Notes: generated by a model from the sequence alone, not told the origin. A stretch of 44,239 bases of DNA from Alitiscatomonas aceti (GCF_025567195.1 NZ_JAOQJF010000028.1:1-44239), one strand, 5' to 3'. Counted from the first letter of the stretch, positions 23,939 through 32,611 are shown. Numbers and translations: made by a program.

Positions 23939-23950
23939 TAGGAGGCACCC

Positions 23951-24919
23951 ATGACTGAACCTATGACCATGATCCAGGAACTGAAAACACGGATCTTAAA
24001 CGGCGGCATGATCTCCCGGGAGGAAGCCCTGGCCCTTTATGAGGCTCCCCTGGAGGAGCTCTGCTCCGCCGCCCGCCAGATCCAGCTCCATTTCTGCCAG
24101 AACCGCTTCGACCTCTGTACCATCATCAACGGGAAGAGCGGCCGCTGCCCGGAAAATTGCCGGTTCTGCGCCCAATCCGCCTATTCTTCTTCCAGCGCAG
24201 AGGAATATCCTCTGCTGGATGCTGATACCATTGTCCAGGAAGCTGGAAGGAATCACAGACAGGGTGTTCCCCGCTTTTCTATCGTGACCTCCGGCAGGCA
24301 GTTAAACGATAGGGAAGTGGACCGGATGTGCCTGGCCATCCAGAGGATCCGGAAAGAAACCGGCTGTCTGGTCTGCGCCTCCTTCGGTCTCCTGGACCAG
24401 TCTCAGTATGAAAAGCTGAAGGAAGCAGGTGTCACCCGGATCCACAACAATCTGGAGACCTCCCGGAGCAATTTCCCCAATGTGTGCACCACCCACACCT
24501 TTGACCAGAAGCTGGCCGCCATAAAAGCCGCCCAGGCCGCCGGGCTTACAGTGTGCAGCGGCGGGATCGTGGGCATGGGCGAGACCCCAGAGGACCAGGT
24601 GGACATGGCGCTTTCGCTGCGGGAGCTGGGGATCCGCTCGGTTCCCGTCAACATGCTGAACCCCATTCCCGGGACGCCCTTGGGACACCTGGCCCCGCTG
24701 ACCGGAGACCAGATGCGCCGGATCGTGGCCGTATTCCGCTTCCTTCTTCCAGATGCCTTCATCCGCCTGGCTGGAGGACGTGGCCTCCTTCCCGACAAAG
24801 GGCGGAGCTGTTTCCTTTCCGGCGCCAATGCCGCCATCTCCGGCGATATGCTGACCACCTCCGGCATCTCCACGGCTGCGGATCTTCAGATGTTAAACGA
24901 ACTGGGCTGCGTCCTTTAG
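23951..24919 (+). CDS. bioB: Biotin synthase
   Basis: A radical SAM enzyme that inserts sulfur into dethiobiotin. The 322-residue protein has the cluster motif CPENCRFC (CxxxCxxC), the substrate segment IHNNLETS, Cys residues in CASFG and CSGGIVGMGE, and FIRLAGGR, whose Arg is a ligand of the second iron-sulfur cluster. GGAGG lies five bases before the ATG. No bioA, bioD or bioF is adjacent, so the cell either has them elsewhere or salvages dethiobiotin. Its last 27 bases overlap the end of the convergent threonine ammonia-lyase gene. Confidence 0.95.
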   Translation: MTEPMTMIQELKTRILNGGMISREEALALYEAPLEELCSAARQIQLHFCQNRFDLCTIINGKSGRCPENCRFCAQSAYSSSSAEEYPLLDADTIVQEAGRNHRQGVPRFSIVTSGRQLNDREVDRMCLAIQRIRKETGCLVCASFGLLDQSQYEKLKEAGVTRIHNNLETSRSNFPNVCTTHTFDQKLAAIKAAQAAGLTVCSGGIVGMGETPEDQVDMALSLRELGIRSVPVNMLNPIPGTPLGHLAPLTGDQMRRIVAVFRFLLPDAFIRLAGGRGLLPDKGRSCFLSGANAAISGDMLTTSGISTAADLQMLNELGCVL

Positions 24920-25858
24920 GATCTCCAGCTGTTCAAATCCAAGATTTCCGCCCGAGATCACAAAACAGACCTTATCCTCTTTTCCCACCGGGATCCGGCC
25001 CTCTAAAACGGCGCCGATCCCGATGCAGGCCGACGGCTCCGCCAGGACCTTCCCTTCCATCAGAAGCAGTTTCATCCCCTTCAGCATAAACGGATCATCC
25101 ACCGCTGCAAAGCCGTCCACATACGCCTTCACCACCGGGAAGTTTTTAAGGCCCGGCCGCTGGGACACCAGGGCATCAGCCAGGGACTTCTTCATGGGCA
25201 CCAGCACCGGTTCCCCGGCCTTCAGGCTCTCCGTATACCGCGGAAGGGCCGACGGCTCCGCCCCGTATACCTTTGTATGATCCGACACGGATTTCACCGC
25301 CGCAGAAACGCCGCCGATGAGTCCGCCGCCGCTGGCCGGGACAATGACGGCAGAAAGCTCCGGGCACTGTTCCATCAGTTCCAGGCCCAGAGTCCCCTGG
25401 CCTGCCATCACATCGTAATCGTCATAGGGCGGGATCATGGTGCTGCCCCTCTCCATACAGATCTGCTCCGCCACCTCAAACCGCTCCGGTGCTTCGCAGA
25501 GCACCACCTCAGCCCCCAGCTCCATGATGGCTTTTTTCTTGGCCTCCGGAGCCGTCCGCGGCATTACGATCACTGCCCTGGCCCCCTTCATTCTGGCACC
25601 ATAAGCGATGGCCCGTCCGTGGTTCCCCGAAGATGCCGCCACGATCCCCCGAGAAAGCTCCTCATCTGTCAGCGTCAGGATCCGGTTCATGGCCCCCCGG
25701 AACTTAAATGCCCCAGTCTTCTGCATACACTCTGCCTTGACATATACCTGGCAGCCCAGGTATGCATCCAGTGCCTTAAGCCTCAGAAGCGGAGTCTCAT
25801 CCACAAACGGAGCGATCCGTTCCCTGGCCTCCTGGATCTGTTTTCCCGTAAATTCCAT
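24893..25858 (-). CDS. Threonine ammonia-lyase (catabolic type)
   Basis: A PLP enzyme that deaminates threonine (and often serine) to 2-oxobutyrate and ammonia. The 321-residue protein carries the PLP lysine in KTGAFKFRGA (Lys52), SSGNHGRA at 76-83 and the phosphate-binding loop SGGGLIGG. There is no C-terminal ACT domain, so it resembles the catabolic TdcB rather than feedback-inhibited biosynthetic IlvA; serine/threonine racemase-type relatives cannot be excluded. The start at 25858 has AGGAGG eight bases upstream; the frame is open to 26095, but those 79 residues overlap promoter elements. Its own promoter lies about 130 bases upstream. Confidence 0.9.
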   Translation of the reverse strand: MEFTGKQIQEARERIAPFVDETPLLRLKALDAYLGCQVYVKAECMQKTGAFKFRGAMNRILTLTDEELSRGIVAASSGNHGRAIAYGARMKGARAVIVMPRTAPEAKKKAIMELGAEVVLCEAPERFEVAEQICMERGSTMIPPYDDYDVMAGQGTLGLELMEQCPELSAVIVPASGGGLIGGVSAAVKSVSDHTKVYGAEPSALPRYTESLKAGEPVLVPMKKSLADALVSQRPGLKNFPVVKAYVDGFAAVDDPFMLKGMKLLLMEGKVLAEPSACIGIGAVLEGRIPVGKEDKVCFVISGGNLGFEQLEILKDAAQFV

Positions 25859-25990
25859 TGCCTTCTCCTCCTTTTCTTCACCGCCGTTCATTCTCAGAGC
25901 GGCCATTGTCCAGTTCCCTTTTCGCGGAGATCCGGCAGAACACTGCTCCCTCTGCCGGTCCCGGAACATCCTTTTTCTAATTATATAGCT

Positions 25991-26020
25991 ATTATCATAG
26001 GGGTCCTGCCATTTTGTCAA
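25991..26020 (-). promoter_or_regulatory. Promoter of threonine ammonia-lyase
   Basis: Minus-strand TTGACA (26015-26020, a perfect -35) and GATAAT (25991-25996) are 18 bases apart. The leader is about 125 bases with no clear riboswitch or T-box. Confidence 0.65.
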
Positions 26021-26083
26021 CCTGGCTGTGAGATTTTTTACAGTATCCGGCAGCAGTTCCTTCTGTTCCTCTGATTTTTCTAT

Positions 26084-26111
26084 TTGACAAAACACTTTCT
26101 TATGCTAAAAT
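26084..26111 (+). promoter_or_regulatory. uraA promoter
   Basis: TTGACA (26084-26089) and TAAAAT (26106-26111) are 16 bases apart. The leader is about 45 bases. An ACGAAA / TTTCGT pairing could weakly mask the ribosome binding site. Confidence 0.65.
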
Positions 26112-26162
26112 GAAACACGAAATTTCATGATTTTCTCAAAAATTATATTTAGGAGGTTTCGT

Positions 26163-27416
26163 ATGGAAAACCACACGATCATCCAGGTGGAGGACAAGGT
26201 CCCCTTCCGGCTTCTGATCCCCTTAAGCATCCAGCACATGTTCGCCATGTTCGGCGCGTCAGTGCTGGTCCCCTTCCTGTTCGGGATCAACCCGGCCGTC
26301 GTTCTTTTCATGAACGGCCTGGGCACTCTGCTTTTCATTCTGGTCACCAAGGGAAAGGCTCCGGCCTATCTGGGCTCCAGCTTCGCCTTTCTGGCTCCTG
26401 CCGGCATCGTCATTGCCAACTGGGGCTATGAATACGCCCTGGGCGGCTTCGTGGCCGTGGGGTTTGCCGGCTGTATCCTGGCGTTCATCATTTATAAAGT
26501 GGGGTATAAATGGATCGACATCGTCCTTCCTCCCGCCGCCATGGGCCCTGTGGTGGCTCTCATCGGTCTGGAGCTCTCCGGCAGCGCCGCCAGCAACGCC
26601 GGCCTTCTGGATGAAGTCATCGATCCCCGGAATGCCATCGTATTTTTCGTGACCCTGGGCTTTGCCGTATTCGGCTCCGTCCTGTTCCACGGCTTCCTCT
26701 CTGTGATCCCGATCCTGATCGCCGTGATCGCCGGATACGTGGCTGCGGCCATTACCGGGATCCTGGACTTTTCCGCTGTCATGACCGCTCCGATCTTTGC
26801 CCTGCCAAACTTTTCTGCTCCAAAGTTTGATCTCCAGGCCATCCTGATCATCCTTCCGGTGATCCTGGTCATCACCTCCGAGCACATCGGACACCAGGTG
26901 GTCACCAGCAAGATCGTAAACCGCGATCTCCTAAAGGAACCGGGACTCCACCGCAGTCTGTTCGGAGATAATTTCTCCACCATGCTGTCTGGTCTCATCG
27001 GCTCCGTTCCCACCACCACCTATGGGGAGAACATCGGCGTTATGGCCGTCACCAAGGTATACAGCGTCCAGGTCATCGCCGGCGCGGCCGTATTTTCCAT
27101 CATCTGCTCCTTCATCGGAAAGCTGTCGGCCCTAATCCAGACCATCCCCGGCCCGGTCATCGGCGGGATCTCCTTCCTGCTTTATGGAATGATCGGCACC
27201 TCCGGCCTGCGGATCCTGGTGGATTCCCAGGTGGACTACGGCAAAAACCGGAACCAGGCCCTGACTGCCGTGATCTTCGTTACCGGCCTCTCCGGCATTA
27301 AGGTGAACTTTGGAAACGTCCAGCTCACCGGTATGGTGCTGGCCTGCGTCACCGGAATGATCCTTAGCCTGGTATTTTACGTGTTTGATAAGCTGAAGCT
27401 GACCAACGATCAGTAA
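26163..27416 (+). CDS. uraA: Uracil permease (NCS2 family)
   Basis: A proton-coupled uracil importer of the inner membrane. The 417-residue protein has about 14 hydrophobic segments. Its N-terminal region FRLLIPLSIQHMFAMFGASVLVP and the substrate-site motifs SEHIGHQ (first conserved Glu) and PTTTYGENIGVM (second conserved Glu) match UraA rather than xanthine permeases. The start at 26163 has AGGAGG six bases upstream. It has its own promoter divergent from the threonine ammonia-lyase. No pyr genes or PyrR attenuator are adjacent. Confidence 0.93.
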   Translation: MENHTIIQVEDKVPFRLLIPLSIQHMFAMFGASVLVPFLFGINPAVVLFMNGLGTLLFILVTKGKAPAYLGSSFAFLAPAGIVIANWGYEYALGGFVAVGFAGCILAFIIYKVGYKWIDIVLPPAAMGPVVALIGLELSGSAASNAGLLDEVIDPRNAIVFFVTLGFAVFGSVLFHGFLSVIPILIAVIAGYVAAAITGILDFSAVMTAPIFALPNFSAPKFDLQAILIILPVILVITSEHIGHQVVTSKIVNRDLLKEPGLHRSLFGDNFSTMLSGLIGSVPTTTYGENIGVMAVTKVYSVQVIAGAAVFSIICSFIGKLSALIQTIPGPVIGGISFLLYGMIGTSGLRILVDSQVDYGKNRNQALTAVIFVTGLSGIKVNFGNVQLTGMVLACVTGMILSLVFYVFDKLKLTNDQ

Positions 27417-27451
27417 ACCGGAAGCTGTTCCTGCCGACATTGAAATTCCAT

Positions 27452-27490
27452 CTGGGCCCGGCCCGTTTGGGCAGGATCCAGGACTTTTTT
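27452..27490 (+). terminator. uraA terminator 1
   Basis: CTGG...GCCC-gttt-GGGC...CCAG forms a two-part stem, followed by GACTTTTTT. It lies about 35 bases after the uraA stop. Confidence 0.6.
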
Positions 27491-27492
27491 CT

Positions 27493-27539
27493 CCAGTACC
27501 CAAAATTTCACCAATTTTTGGGCACTGGGGATTTTTTTT
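27493..27539 (+). terminator. uraA terminator 2
   Basis: CCAGT-CCCAAAATT pairs with AATTTTTGGG-ACTGG through one mismatch around a 5-base loop, followed by GGATTTTTTTT. A strong hairpin with eight T. Together with 27542-27592 it forms the tandem duplication described in the findings. Confidence 0.75.
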
Positions 27540-27569
27540 GCATCTGGTACCCAAATTTTCCTGTTTTAG

Positions 27570-27605
27570 GGGATTTTTGCTCAAAAAATCCCGGACACTT
27601 TTTAT
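27570..27605 (+). terminator. Terminator-like hairpin 3
   Basis: GGGATTTTT / AAAAAATCCC with loop GCTC, then GGACACTTTTT on the plus strand. It could serve uraA from this side and the 27733 gene from the other, although the T-run on the minus side is missing. Confidence 0.5.
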
Positions 27606-27732
27606 ACATAGTCCAGTTCATTCCTTCCCGTACTGCCAAATGCCAGATGATCCAGCAGGTATGACTGCATTTCCTCGCCGGAGCGGCTCCAGAAGCGTGA
27701 GCTGGAAAATCCCCTGCTGGCACACAGCGCCT

Positions 27733-28527
27733 CTACGCCGCCGGGACCAGATGGACCTGGATGCCTCCCTGTGCCTCCATCTCCAATTCTGCCTCTTCCT
27801 GCTTCTCATAGGGATTCCCGGCAGACAGCACTGCCGTTCTCAGCCGTTCTGTTACTGTTTCATAGGTACTCCCGTTCTTCATCTCATACACAAATACAAA
27901 CGTGTCCGAGGAATACCCATGGTCCCGGCCGAACAGGGCCGCCGCGTACCGCCCATCCTCAGAGATCTCCGGCTTCCGCTCCAGGACTGCATCCCCAAAA
28001 GCCAGTGTCACCGTCCCCGGGTACGCATCCCGCAGCATATGGGCCTTGATCCGGATCTCATAAGCGCCTTCCCCCGACTGGACACAGGATACCTCTGTCA
28101 CGTCAAACCAGCCTGTGCCGTCTCCATATTCCATCTGCACCGGAAGTTCATCTGAAAGCTCTGCGGAAACCGGCTCCATTTCCCGGAGAACGTATACCGG
28201 CGGCCGCTTCACATAAATGACCTCCGGCGCTCTCTCACCGGCATACTGGAACCAGTACCTGTATGTCCCGGTCTGCGCTCCCGGTTCCTGGTATCCCAGA
28301 CAGATCAACGACTCTTTAAATTCCGGATCTCTGGCCGCCTCCAGATACGAGGGCGGAAGAAATTCCTTTGTTTCTGAAAACGCAGCATCCACTGAAAATC
28401 TTCCTACGGATACCTCCGGCTCTCCTTTTCCCTCCCCGGCTATCAGGAGCACCCGGAGCAGGTACACGACTAACGCGGCTGTCAAAAACCTGGTCCAGAA
28501 AGTTTCATGGTGATATTCTTTTTTCAT
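27733..28527 (-). CDS. Membrane-anchored extracytoplasmic protein, unknown function
   Basis: A 264-residue protein I do not recognise. One membrane segment at about 12-31 near the N-terminus, with no clear cleavage site, suggests a signal anchor. The rest is soluble, acidic and predicted mainly beta (IYVKRPPVYVLREMEPV, GTVTLAFGDAVLERKPEI). The ATG has AAGGAG nine bases upstream. It is a single gene with its own promoter, next to the large surface protein gene. Confidence 0.7.
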   Translation of the reverse strand: MKKEYHHETFWTRFLTAALVVYLLRVLLIAGEGKGEPEVSVGRFSVDAAFSETKEFLPPSYLEAARDPEFKESLICLGYQEPGAQTGTYRYWFQYAGERAPEVIYVKRPPVYVLREMEPVSAELSDELPVQMEYGDGTGWFDVTEVSCVQSGEGAYEIRIKAHMLRDAYPGTVTLAFGDAVLERKPEISEDGRYAAALFGRDHGYSSDTFVFVYEMKNGSTYETVTERLRTAVLSAGNPYEKQEEAELEMEAQGGIQVHLVPAA

Positions 28528-28587
28528 TCAGATCCACTCCTTCCTGACTGAATTGCTTTCTTTTTCGCTTTTTCTTTATCTATCTAT

Positions 28588-28616
28588 AATATATTTTATT
28601 TCGATTTTCTTGTAAA
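28588..28616 (-). promoter_or_regulatory. Promoter of the 28527 gene
   Basis: Minus-strand TTTACA (28611-28616) and TATATT (28588-28593) are 17 bases apart in a very AT-rich stretch. Confidence 0.5.
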
Positions 28617-28646
28617 TATATGTCTTGCTTTTTATTTAGCGGAGCA

Positions 28647-28688
28647 TTTTTTATATCATAGGGCGAACTTTCCTGGTGATATAAAAAA
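28647..28688. repeat. Perfect 12-base inverted repeat
   Basis: TTTTTTATATCA (28647-28658) and TGATATAAAAAA (28677-28688) are separated by 18 bases. The right arm includes the T-run of the neighbouring surface-protein terminator, so the two hairpins are mutually exclusive in part. Function unknown. Confidence 0.5.
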
Positions 28689-28715
28689 CGGAGATGCAGA
28701 TTTCTCCGCATCTCC
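28683..28715 (-). terminator. Terminator of the large surface-protein gene
   Basis: The perfect arms GGAGATGC / GCATCTCC are followed on the minus strand by GTTTTTT, about 45 bases after the stop codon. Confidence 0.9.
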
Positions 28716-28760
28716 ATTCTTCCATCCCATTCTCATGTTCTGGTTTCCAAAGGATCTCCT

Positions 28761-31700
28761 TTACCTGATCCATGCGCCATCTGCGCCCACTGTATATCCA
28801 TCCGTAGTTGTTGTCCCAGCTGCCATGGATCCCAACGGACCGCCGCTTACGGTATTGAAGAAATACCACTTGCCGCCGATCTCATGCCATCCGGTATACA
28901 TATAGCCCTGGGTTCCATCGGAATACGGATGCAGATAATACCAATGTCCGCCTTCGTTCAGCCACCCTGTCTCCATATAGCCGTCGGCGTTGAAATAGTA
29001 CCAGCTGGAAACGCCGTTCCATACTAGCTCCGCCCATCTGGAAGCCGGCCACGTTCCATCATTATAACGGAACCACCAGCCAGTGTCATTCTTCACCCAC
29101 TCGCCAGTCTTATTCGCTGCCTTGTCCTCCAGATACCACCGGCCGCGGCCATAGGAGGAACCAGAACTGCCGCCAGAGGATGTTTTTTCCTTTTCGTTGG
29201 TAAACGTCAGCTTAAACTCGCTTAAATGCCAGGTGCTGATCGTGATGAACTTATATCCATTTTCGTTCTCGATCGTATACTGGCCGATGCTTTCTCCTTC
29301 ATGCTCCACATTGGCATACTGGTCCTCCACCAAAGACGGTACCGGAAGCCGGAACCTAAAGGAAAGCCGTCTCGCCAGCTTATCGGAAGAAAGATCCAGT
29401 TCTTCCTGGGTTCCAGAGATCACCTGGCCATTCTCGTCCAGAAGGACTTTGCTGGCGTTCACCTCGAATACCATGGTCTTGGGAAGCACCTTTACGCCTG
29501 TCACATTTCCGGCCGCATCCTTTTCCACGATCGTTTCATAGGATATGCTCTTGGGTGTCTGTGACAGAGAGATCCGGGCATGCTCGCCCTCTTCCAGCAG
29601 ACCATTGCCCTTTACTGCCGCAGCCAGGTCATGAACTGCATTCTTATTGCCCACAACCGCCTGGTTTTTATCCAGATCCATCACAGACTGGTCAGCCTCC
29701 TCCACCTTCTGTGCAAACTGTTCTTCGGAAACAACACCAGAAACCTCTTCAGGAAGCTTCGGTGTCTCCACGGTCAGTTCGCTCATATCAACACTGGCGC
29801 CTCCGTCCTCTGCGCTGGCTTCCTCAGAAGCGTCAAAGACGATGACCGGATACGAGGCCAGGACCGTTCCGCTGGGAAGGGCCACGCGGACTACTGTATT
29901 TCCGCTATCTGCCGCAGACAGCCGGATCTTAGCCGCTGCTTCATCCATTTCTGCCTTTACGACCGCTCCGTCTTCCTCTTTCACTTCCACAGAGCCGCCA
30001 TGTTTTAATACGTTCCTTACAAAAACTGGAAGATCAATATTAGCTTCCTTCTTATCCTTCGTATCCAGATAAACCGTTTCCGTTTCCACCTGGGGAATTG
30101 TTACAGCAATCTTTCTGGATAGTGTTGTTTCTTTTGTTTCTCCATTGGCCGCCGGATAGGAAAGAACGGCATAGATCTGGCCTTCTGCGTCCGCTGCCGG
30201 TACATCGATGGCCGCATACTCGTCCACATTTCCGGTGGGTACCATAGTCTCTGCATCAAAATCCGTATGTACAATAATTCCCAAAACTTCCGGATCCTTT
30301 CCAGTATAGTTGGAAACCTTTGTCTCTGCCTGGAAGGTCTGGCCAAGAGTCACCGTTTCCGGCACTGCCAGAGAAACCTCCGGCGCTTCTACGGTAAAGG
30401 ACGTGCTGCCCTCTGCGCGGTTGTCAGAAGCCTCGTCCTCAAACCGGACCGATGCTGTGGCATTTCCTGCTCCCACAGCTTTTGCCGTCATTTTCCTCGG
30501 CTCAGAGGTCTCGATCTCAGCCACAGAGCCGTCGTCAATCGTCCATGTGTATGCTGCGTCGCTGGCTGTGGCGGTAACCATTCCAGACGTTTTCGCCGCC
30601 TTCTTTGCCGAAGCGGTAAAGGAAATGATATCGCCGATCTTTGCCGTCTCAGGAGCTGCAGTCACAAGGAAATCTCCGCCAACACTCACATGGACCGTAT
30701 CTGATACGGTATATTCTTTTCCATTGATGGTTTCCGTATAGGAAGCGGTCACAGCCGCCGCACCAATGTCATTGCCAGTCAGAACCGCCCGGGTCCCGTC
30801 CTCACTGGAGGCTTCCACCGAAACCACAGATTCATTATCACTCTCCCACTGGATGGCATTGGACGGAGAAGCCATGGGAACCAGGAGTTTTACTTCTGCC
30901 CCGACCTCCTTCTCCCCATTCACTTCCAGCTTTACATTTTCCGTATCCGCTGTTACAGAAGCCGGTGCGGAGGTTACCGTCACGCCGGGAACCGGTTCCG
31001 CAAGAAGATCCGGAACAACGCCTTTATACTGAACGCCGGTCCTATTCGCCGTATAGTACGGATATTTTCCATCTTCGCTGGGCGTACCCTTCGATGCTGC
31101 CGTGATACGGATGACCGTATCCAGATTTCCGTCTTCCTTAAATCCGTAAGAAGCAAGGATGTCTTTCTGGTTTTCTGTTGAACCAGCAAACCGGCTGTAA
31201 AATTCTTTTACATGCTCCTGGATCGACTGGAATCCGCCGAAAACAGCGCGATACTTAAAGTTTTCTCCCAGATAGAGATCCGCATCTTTTACGATTCCGT
31301 AGTTGATATCGCCAAATCCCCATTGGGAAATTCCCTCCGCTTCCGTCTGGTTATACTGGGAGCCAGCAGAAATCACGCCCTTGACCTCGCCCTCAATGAA
31401 ATTCATATCCAGGCTTTCGATCAGAGTACGCTGGCATCCGGCCACCTCTCCAATGGTCACGCCCGGGCCGTTTACATTCAGCGTTCCCTTGGCAAGAGTG
31501 CCGTTCGTTGCGCCAGGCATAACCGATTCCCTTACGGTCGCATTACCTTCAATATTGATGGTCAGATCATCTATGGATGTATAGCCAAAGCACCCGAAAA
31601 CATTTCCAACAACAGCATTATTTTTAACGGTGACTGTTCCCGTTCCGATATGCTGTTCACTGGCCTTGGAGAACGCGCCGTTTCCGCTGGATATCGAACG

Positions 31701-32177
31701 GTTGGCATAAATGATATCTACACTGCCGCCCTCCACGGTGATCCGGGCATCCTCCACATCATACTTTTTTCCCGCTGCTTTCTCTCCGCTGGAAGATCCG
31801 ATCAAATATGTGACAGCTCCGCTTTTCATCGTAATCTGGGTGGACGGCAGATTTCCTTCTATCCCGCCTCCGACAATGGCAGTATACTTGTCCTTATCCC
31901 TTCCTTCCACCTTGACCCAGGTATCATCATAGGCCGGATGGCTGTCCAGATGGACATAGGTGCTGCCTTCGTACTCTTCTACGGTCACTGGATTTCCATT
32001 GGCATAGTACGAGGTTATCGCAGCGTTGTCATAGGTATGGGGCACCACCGTGATTCCGGTTTCCACACGGCTCTCACCCTGGATTCCCAAGGGTTCCGCC
32101 AGCGCCGGGAAGGCCGTCATGCCCATTACCATAGAAACCGCCAGCATCGCCGACACGATCCGCTTGCACTTTCTCAT
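28761..32177 (-). CDS. Large secreted surface protein with Ig-like and wall-binding repeats
   Basis: A 1138-residue exported protein. Residues 1-27 are a signal peptide ending in FPALA. Residues ~30-390 form a Gly/Asn-rich, strand-rich region (TVKNNAVVGNVFGCFGYTS, GTLNVNGPGVTIGEV) that looks like a beta-solenoid. From ~400 to ~720 there are at least three bacterial Ig-like (Big-type) modules (for example AIQWESDNESVVSVEASSED). The region ~720-990 is acidic and mixed. A Ser/Gly linker (SSGGSSGSSYG) follows at about 1000, and the C-terminal ~130 residues are wall-binding aromatic repeats (GEWVKNDTGWWFRYNDGTWP, WYYFNADGYMETGWL). It is anchored by repeats rather than LPXTG. A structured leader and a strong terminator frame it. 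The role is probably adhesion or wall structure; the ligand is unknown. Confidence 0.85.
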   Translation of the reverse strand: MRKCKRIVSAMLAVSMVMGMTAFPALAEPLGIQGESRVETGITVVPHTYDNAAITSYYANGNPVTVEEYEGSTYVHLDSHPAYDDTWVKVEGRDKDKYTAIVGGGIEGNLPSTQITMKSGAVTYLIGSSSGEKAAGKKYDVEDARITVEGGSVDIIYANRSISSGNGAFSKASEQHIGTGTVTVKNNAVVGNVFGCFGYTSIDDLTINIEGNATVRESVMPGATNGTLAKGTLNVNGPGVTIGEVAGCQRTLIESLDMNFIEGEVKGVISAGSQYNQTEAEGISQWGFGDINYGIVKDADLYLGENFKYRAVFGGFQSIQEHVKEFYSRFAGSTENQKDILASYGFKEDGNLDTVIRITAASKGTPSEDGKYPYYTANRTGVQYKGVVPDLLAEPVPGVTVTSAPASVTADTENVKLEVNGEKEVGAEVKLLVPMASPSNAIQWESDNESVVSVEASSEDGTRAVLTGNDIGAAAVTASYTETINGKEYTVSDTVHVSVGGDFLVTAAPETAKIGDIISFTASAKKAAKTSGMVTATASDAAYTWTIDDGSVAEIETSEPRKMTAKAVGAGNATASVRFEDEASDNRAEGSTSFTVEAPEVSLAVPETVTLGQTFQAETKVSNYTGKDPEVLGIIVHTDFDAETMVPTGNVDEYAAIDVPAADAEGQIYAVLSYPAANGETKETTLSRKIAVTIPQVETETVYLDTKDKKEANIDLPVFVRNVLKHGGSVEVKEEDGAVVKAEMDEAAAKIRLSAADSGNTVVRVALPSGTVLASYPVIVFDASEEASAEDGGASVDMSELTVETPKLPEEVSGVVSEEQFAQKVEEADQSVMDLDKNQAVVGNKNAVHDLAAAVKGNGLLEEGEHARISLSQTPKSISYETIVEKDAAGNVTGVKVLPKTMVFEVNASKVLLDENGQVISGTQEELDLSSDKLARRLSFRFRLPVPSLVEDQYANVEHEGESIGQYTIENENGYKFITISTWHLSEFKLTFTNEKEKTSSGGSSGSSYGRGRWYLEDKAANKTGEWVKNDTGWWFRYNDGTWPASRWAELVWNGVSSWYYFNADGYMETGWLNEGGHWYYLHPYSDGTQGYMYTGWHEIGGKWYFFNTVSGGPLGSMAAGTTTTDGYTVGADGAWIR

Positions 32178-32343
32178 ATTGCATTCCTCCTTATATATTT
32201 GGGGAGCAAGAACCAGGGGAGTACGGCACTGAAGGACATAAATCTGTTTATGTCAAGAGCCATACAGCACATATGGATTTTACAGTATAAACGGCACTTA
32301 TTTCAGCAGATTCGCCTGCCGCGCCCTTGAAAAAGCTATGAAA
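32178..32343 (-). promoter_or_regulatory. Structured 5' leader of the surface-protein gene
   Basis: The ~165-base leader folds by eye into a closed junction. TCAAGGGC (32323-32330) pairs with GCTCTTGA (32253-32260); inside are CGGCA/TGCCG (32292-32296 with 32317-32321) and CATA/TATG (32261-32264 with 32272-32275). A perfect hairpin GACATAAA-CAGA-TTTATGTC follows at 32235-32254, then the ribosome site AAGGAGG. It matches no riboswitch class I can recognise, including the cyclic-di-GMP types. Confidence 0.45.
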
Positions 32344-32350
32344 AATGGCT

Positions 32351-32380
32351 ATAATACTTACAGGATGCAAGAAAACTCAA
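32351..32380 (-). promoter_or_regulatory. Promoter of the large surface-protein gene
   Basis: Minus-strand TTGAGT (32375-32380) and TATTAT (32351-32356) are 18 bases apart. Confidence 0.5.
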
Positions 32381-32465
32381 GAGAATCTGGTGCCTGATAT
32401 AAACAGATTTATCGGATGTTTGATTTTGCATCTGCCTCCACAACGCAATCTCCCCGTCCAATGCA

Positions 32466-32518
32466 CAAAAAAGCCTGGAAAAACGGCCTTTGTTTCCAAT
32501 TTGCCGTCTCTCCAGGCT
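32466..32518 (-). terminator. atp operon terminator
   Basis: The arms AGCCTGGA / TCCAGGCT have an inner ACGGC/GCCGT pairing and are followed on the minus strand by TTTTTTG. It lies about 95 bases after the atpC stop. Confidence 0.85.
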
Positions 32519-32552
32519 ATTTTTACAATCTGCTCATCCGCTTCCCGCCAGC

Positions 32553-32586
32553 GGCGCATTTCGTCTTACAAAAAGATTAATGCGCC
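32553..32586 (-). other. Hairpin directly after atpC
   Basis: The arms GGCGCATT / AATGCGCC have an inner TCTT/AAGA pairing. There is no T-run; the true terminator is further on. The GCGCAT/ATGCGC core resembles palindrome A of the repeat family, but no palindrome B or tail is present, so I do not count it as a copy. Confidence 0.5.
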
Positions 32587-32611
32587 CTGGCCAGGATAGG
32601 AGAACGTATTC

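Larger units (their letters stand above)
27417..27732. other. Gene-free spacer with stacked hairpins
   Basis: This spacer between the convergent uraA and 27733 genes holds three hairpins, each followed by a T-run on the plus strand (listed separately). The first two lie in a tandem imperfect duplication. Nothing in it looks like a coding region; bases 27610-27732 show no feature I can name. Confidence 0.6.

Noticed and set aside
26112..26162. Purine or xanthine riboswitch before uraA
   Set aside because: The leader is only about 45 bases and contains no conserved riboswitch core.
31212..32330. Long open frame on the plus strand opposite the large surface-protein gene
   Set aside because: It is antisense to a gene with a signal peptide and clear domains, has no ribosome site and no family resemblance. 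The same applies to open frames opposite prfA (16287-17186) and the DUF4037 gene (20651-21685).
32178..32343. Cyclic-di-GMP riboswitch before the surface-protein gene
   Set aside because: Neither the class I core (ACGCACAGGGCAAACC) nor the class II core is present.
32377..32559. Sixty-residue gene after the atp operon
   Set aside because: It lies across the operon terminator and hairpin, with no ribosome binding site.
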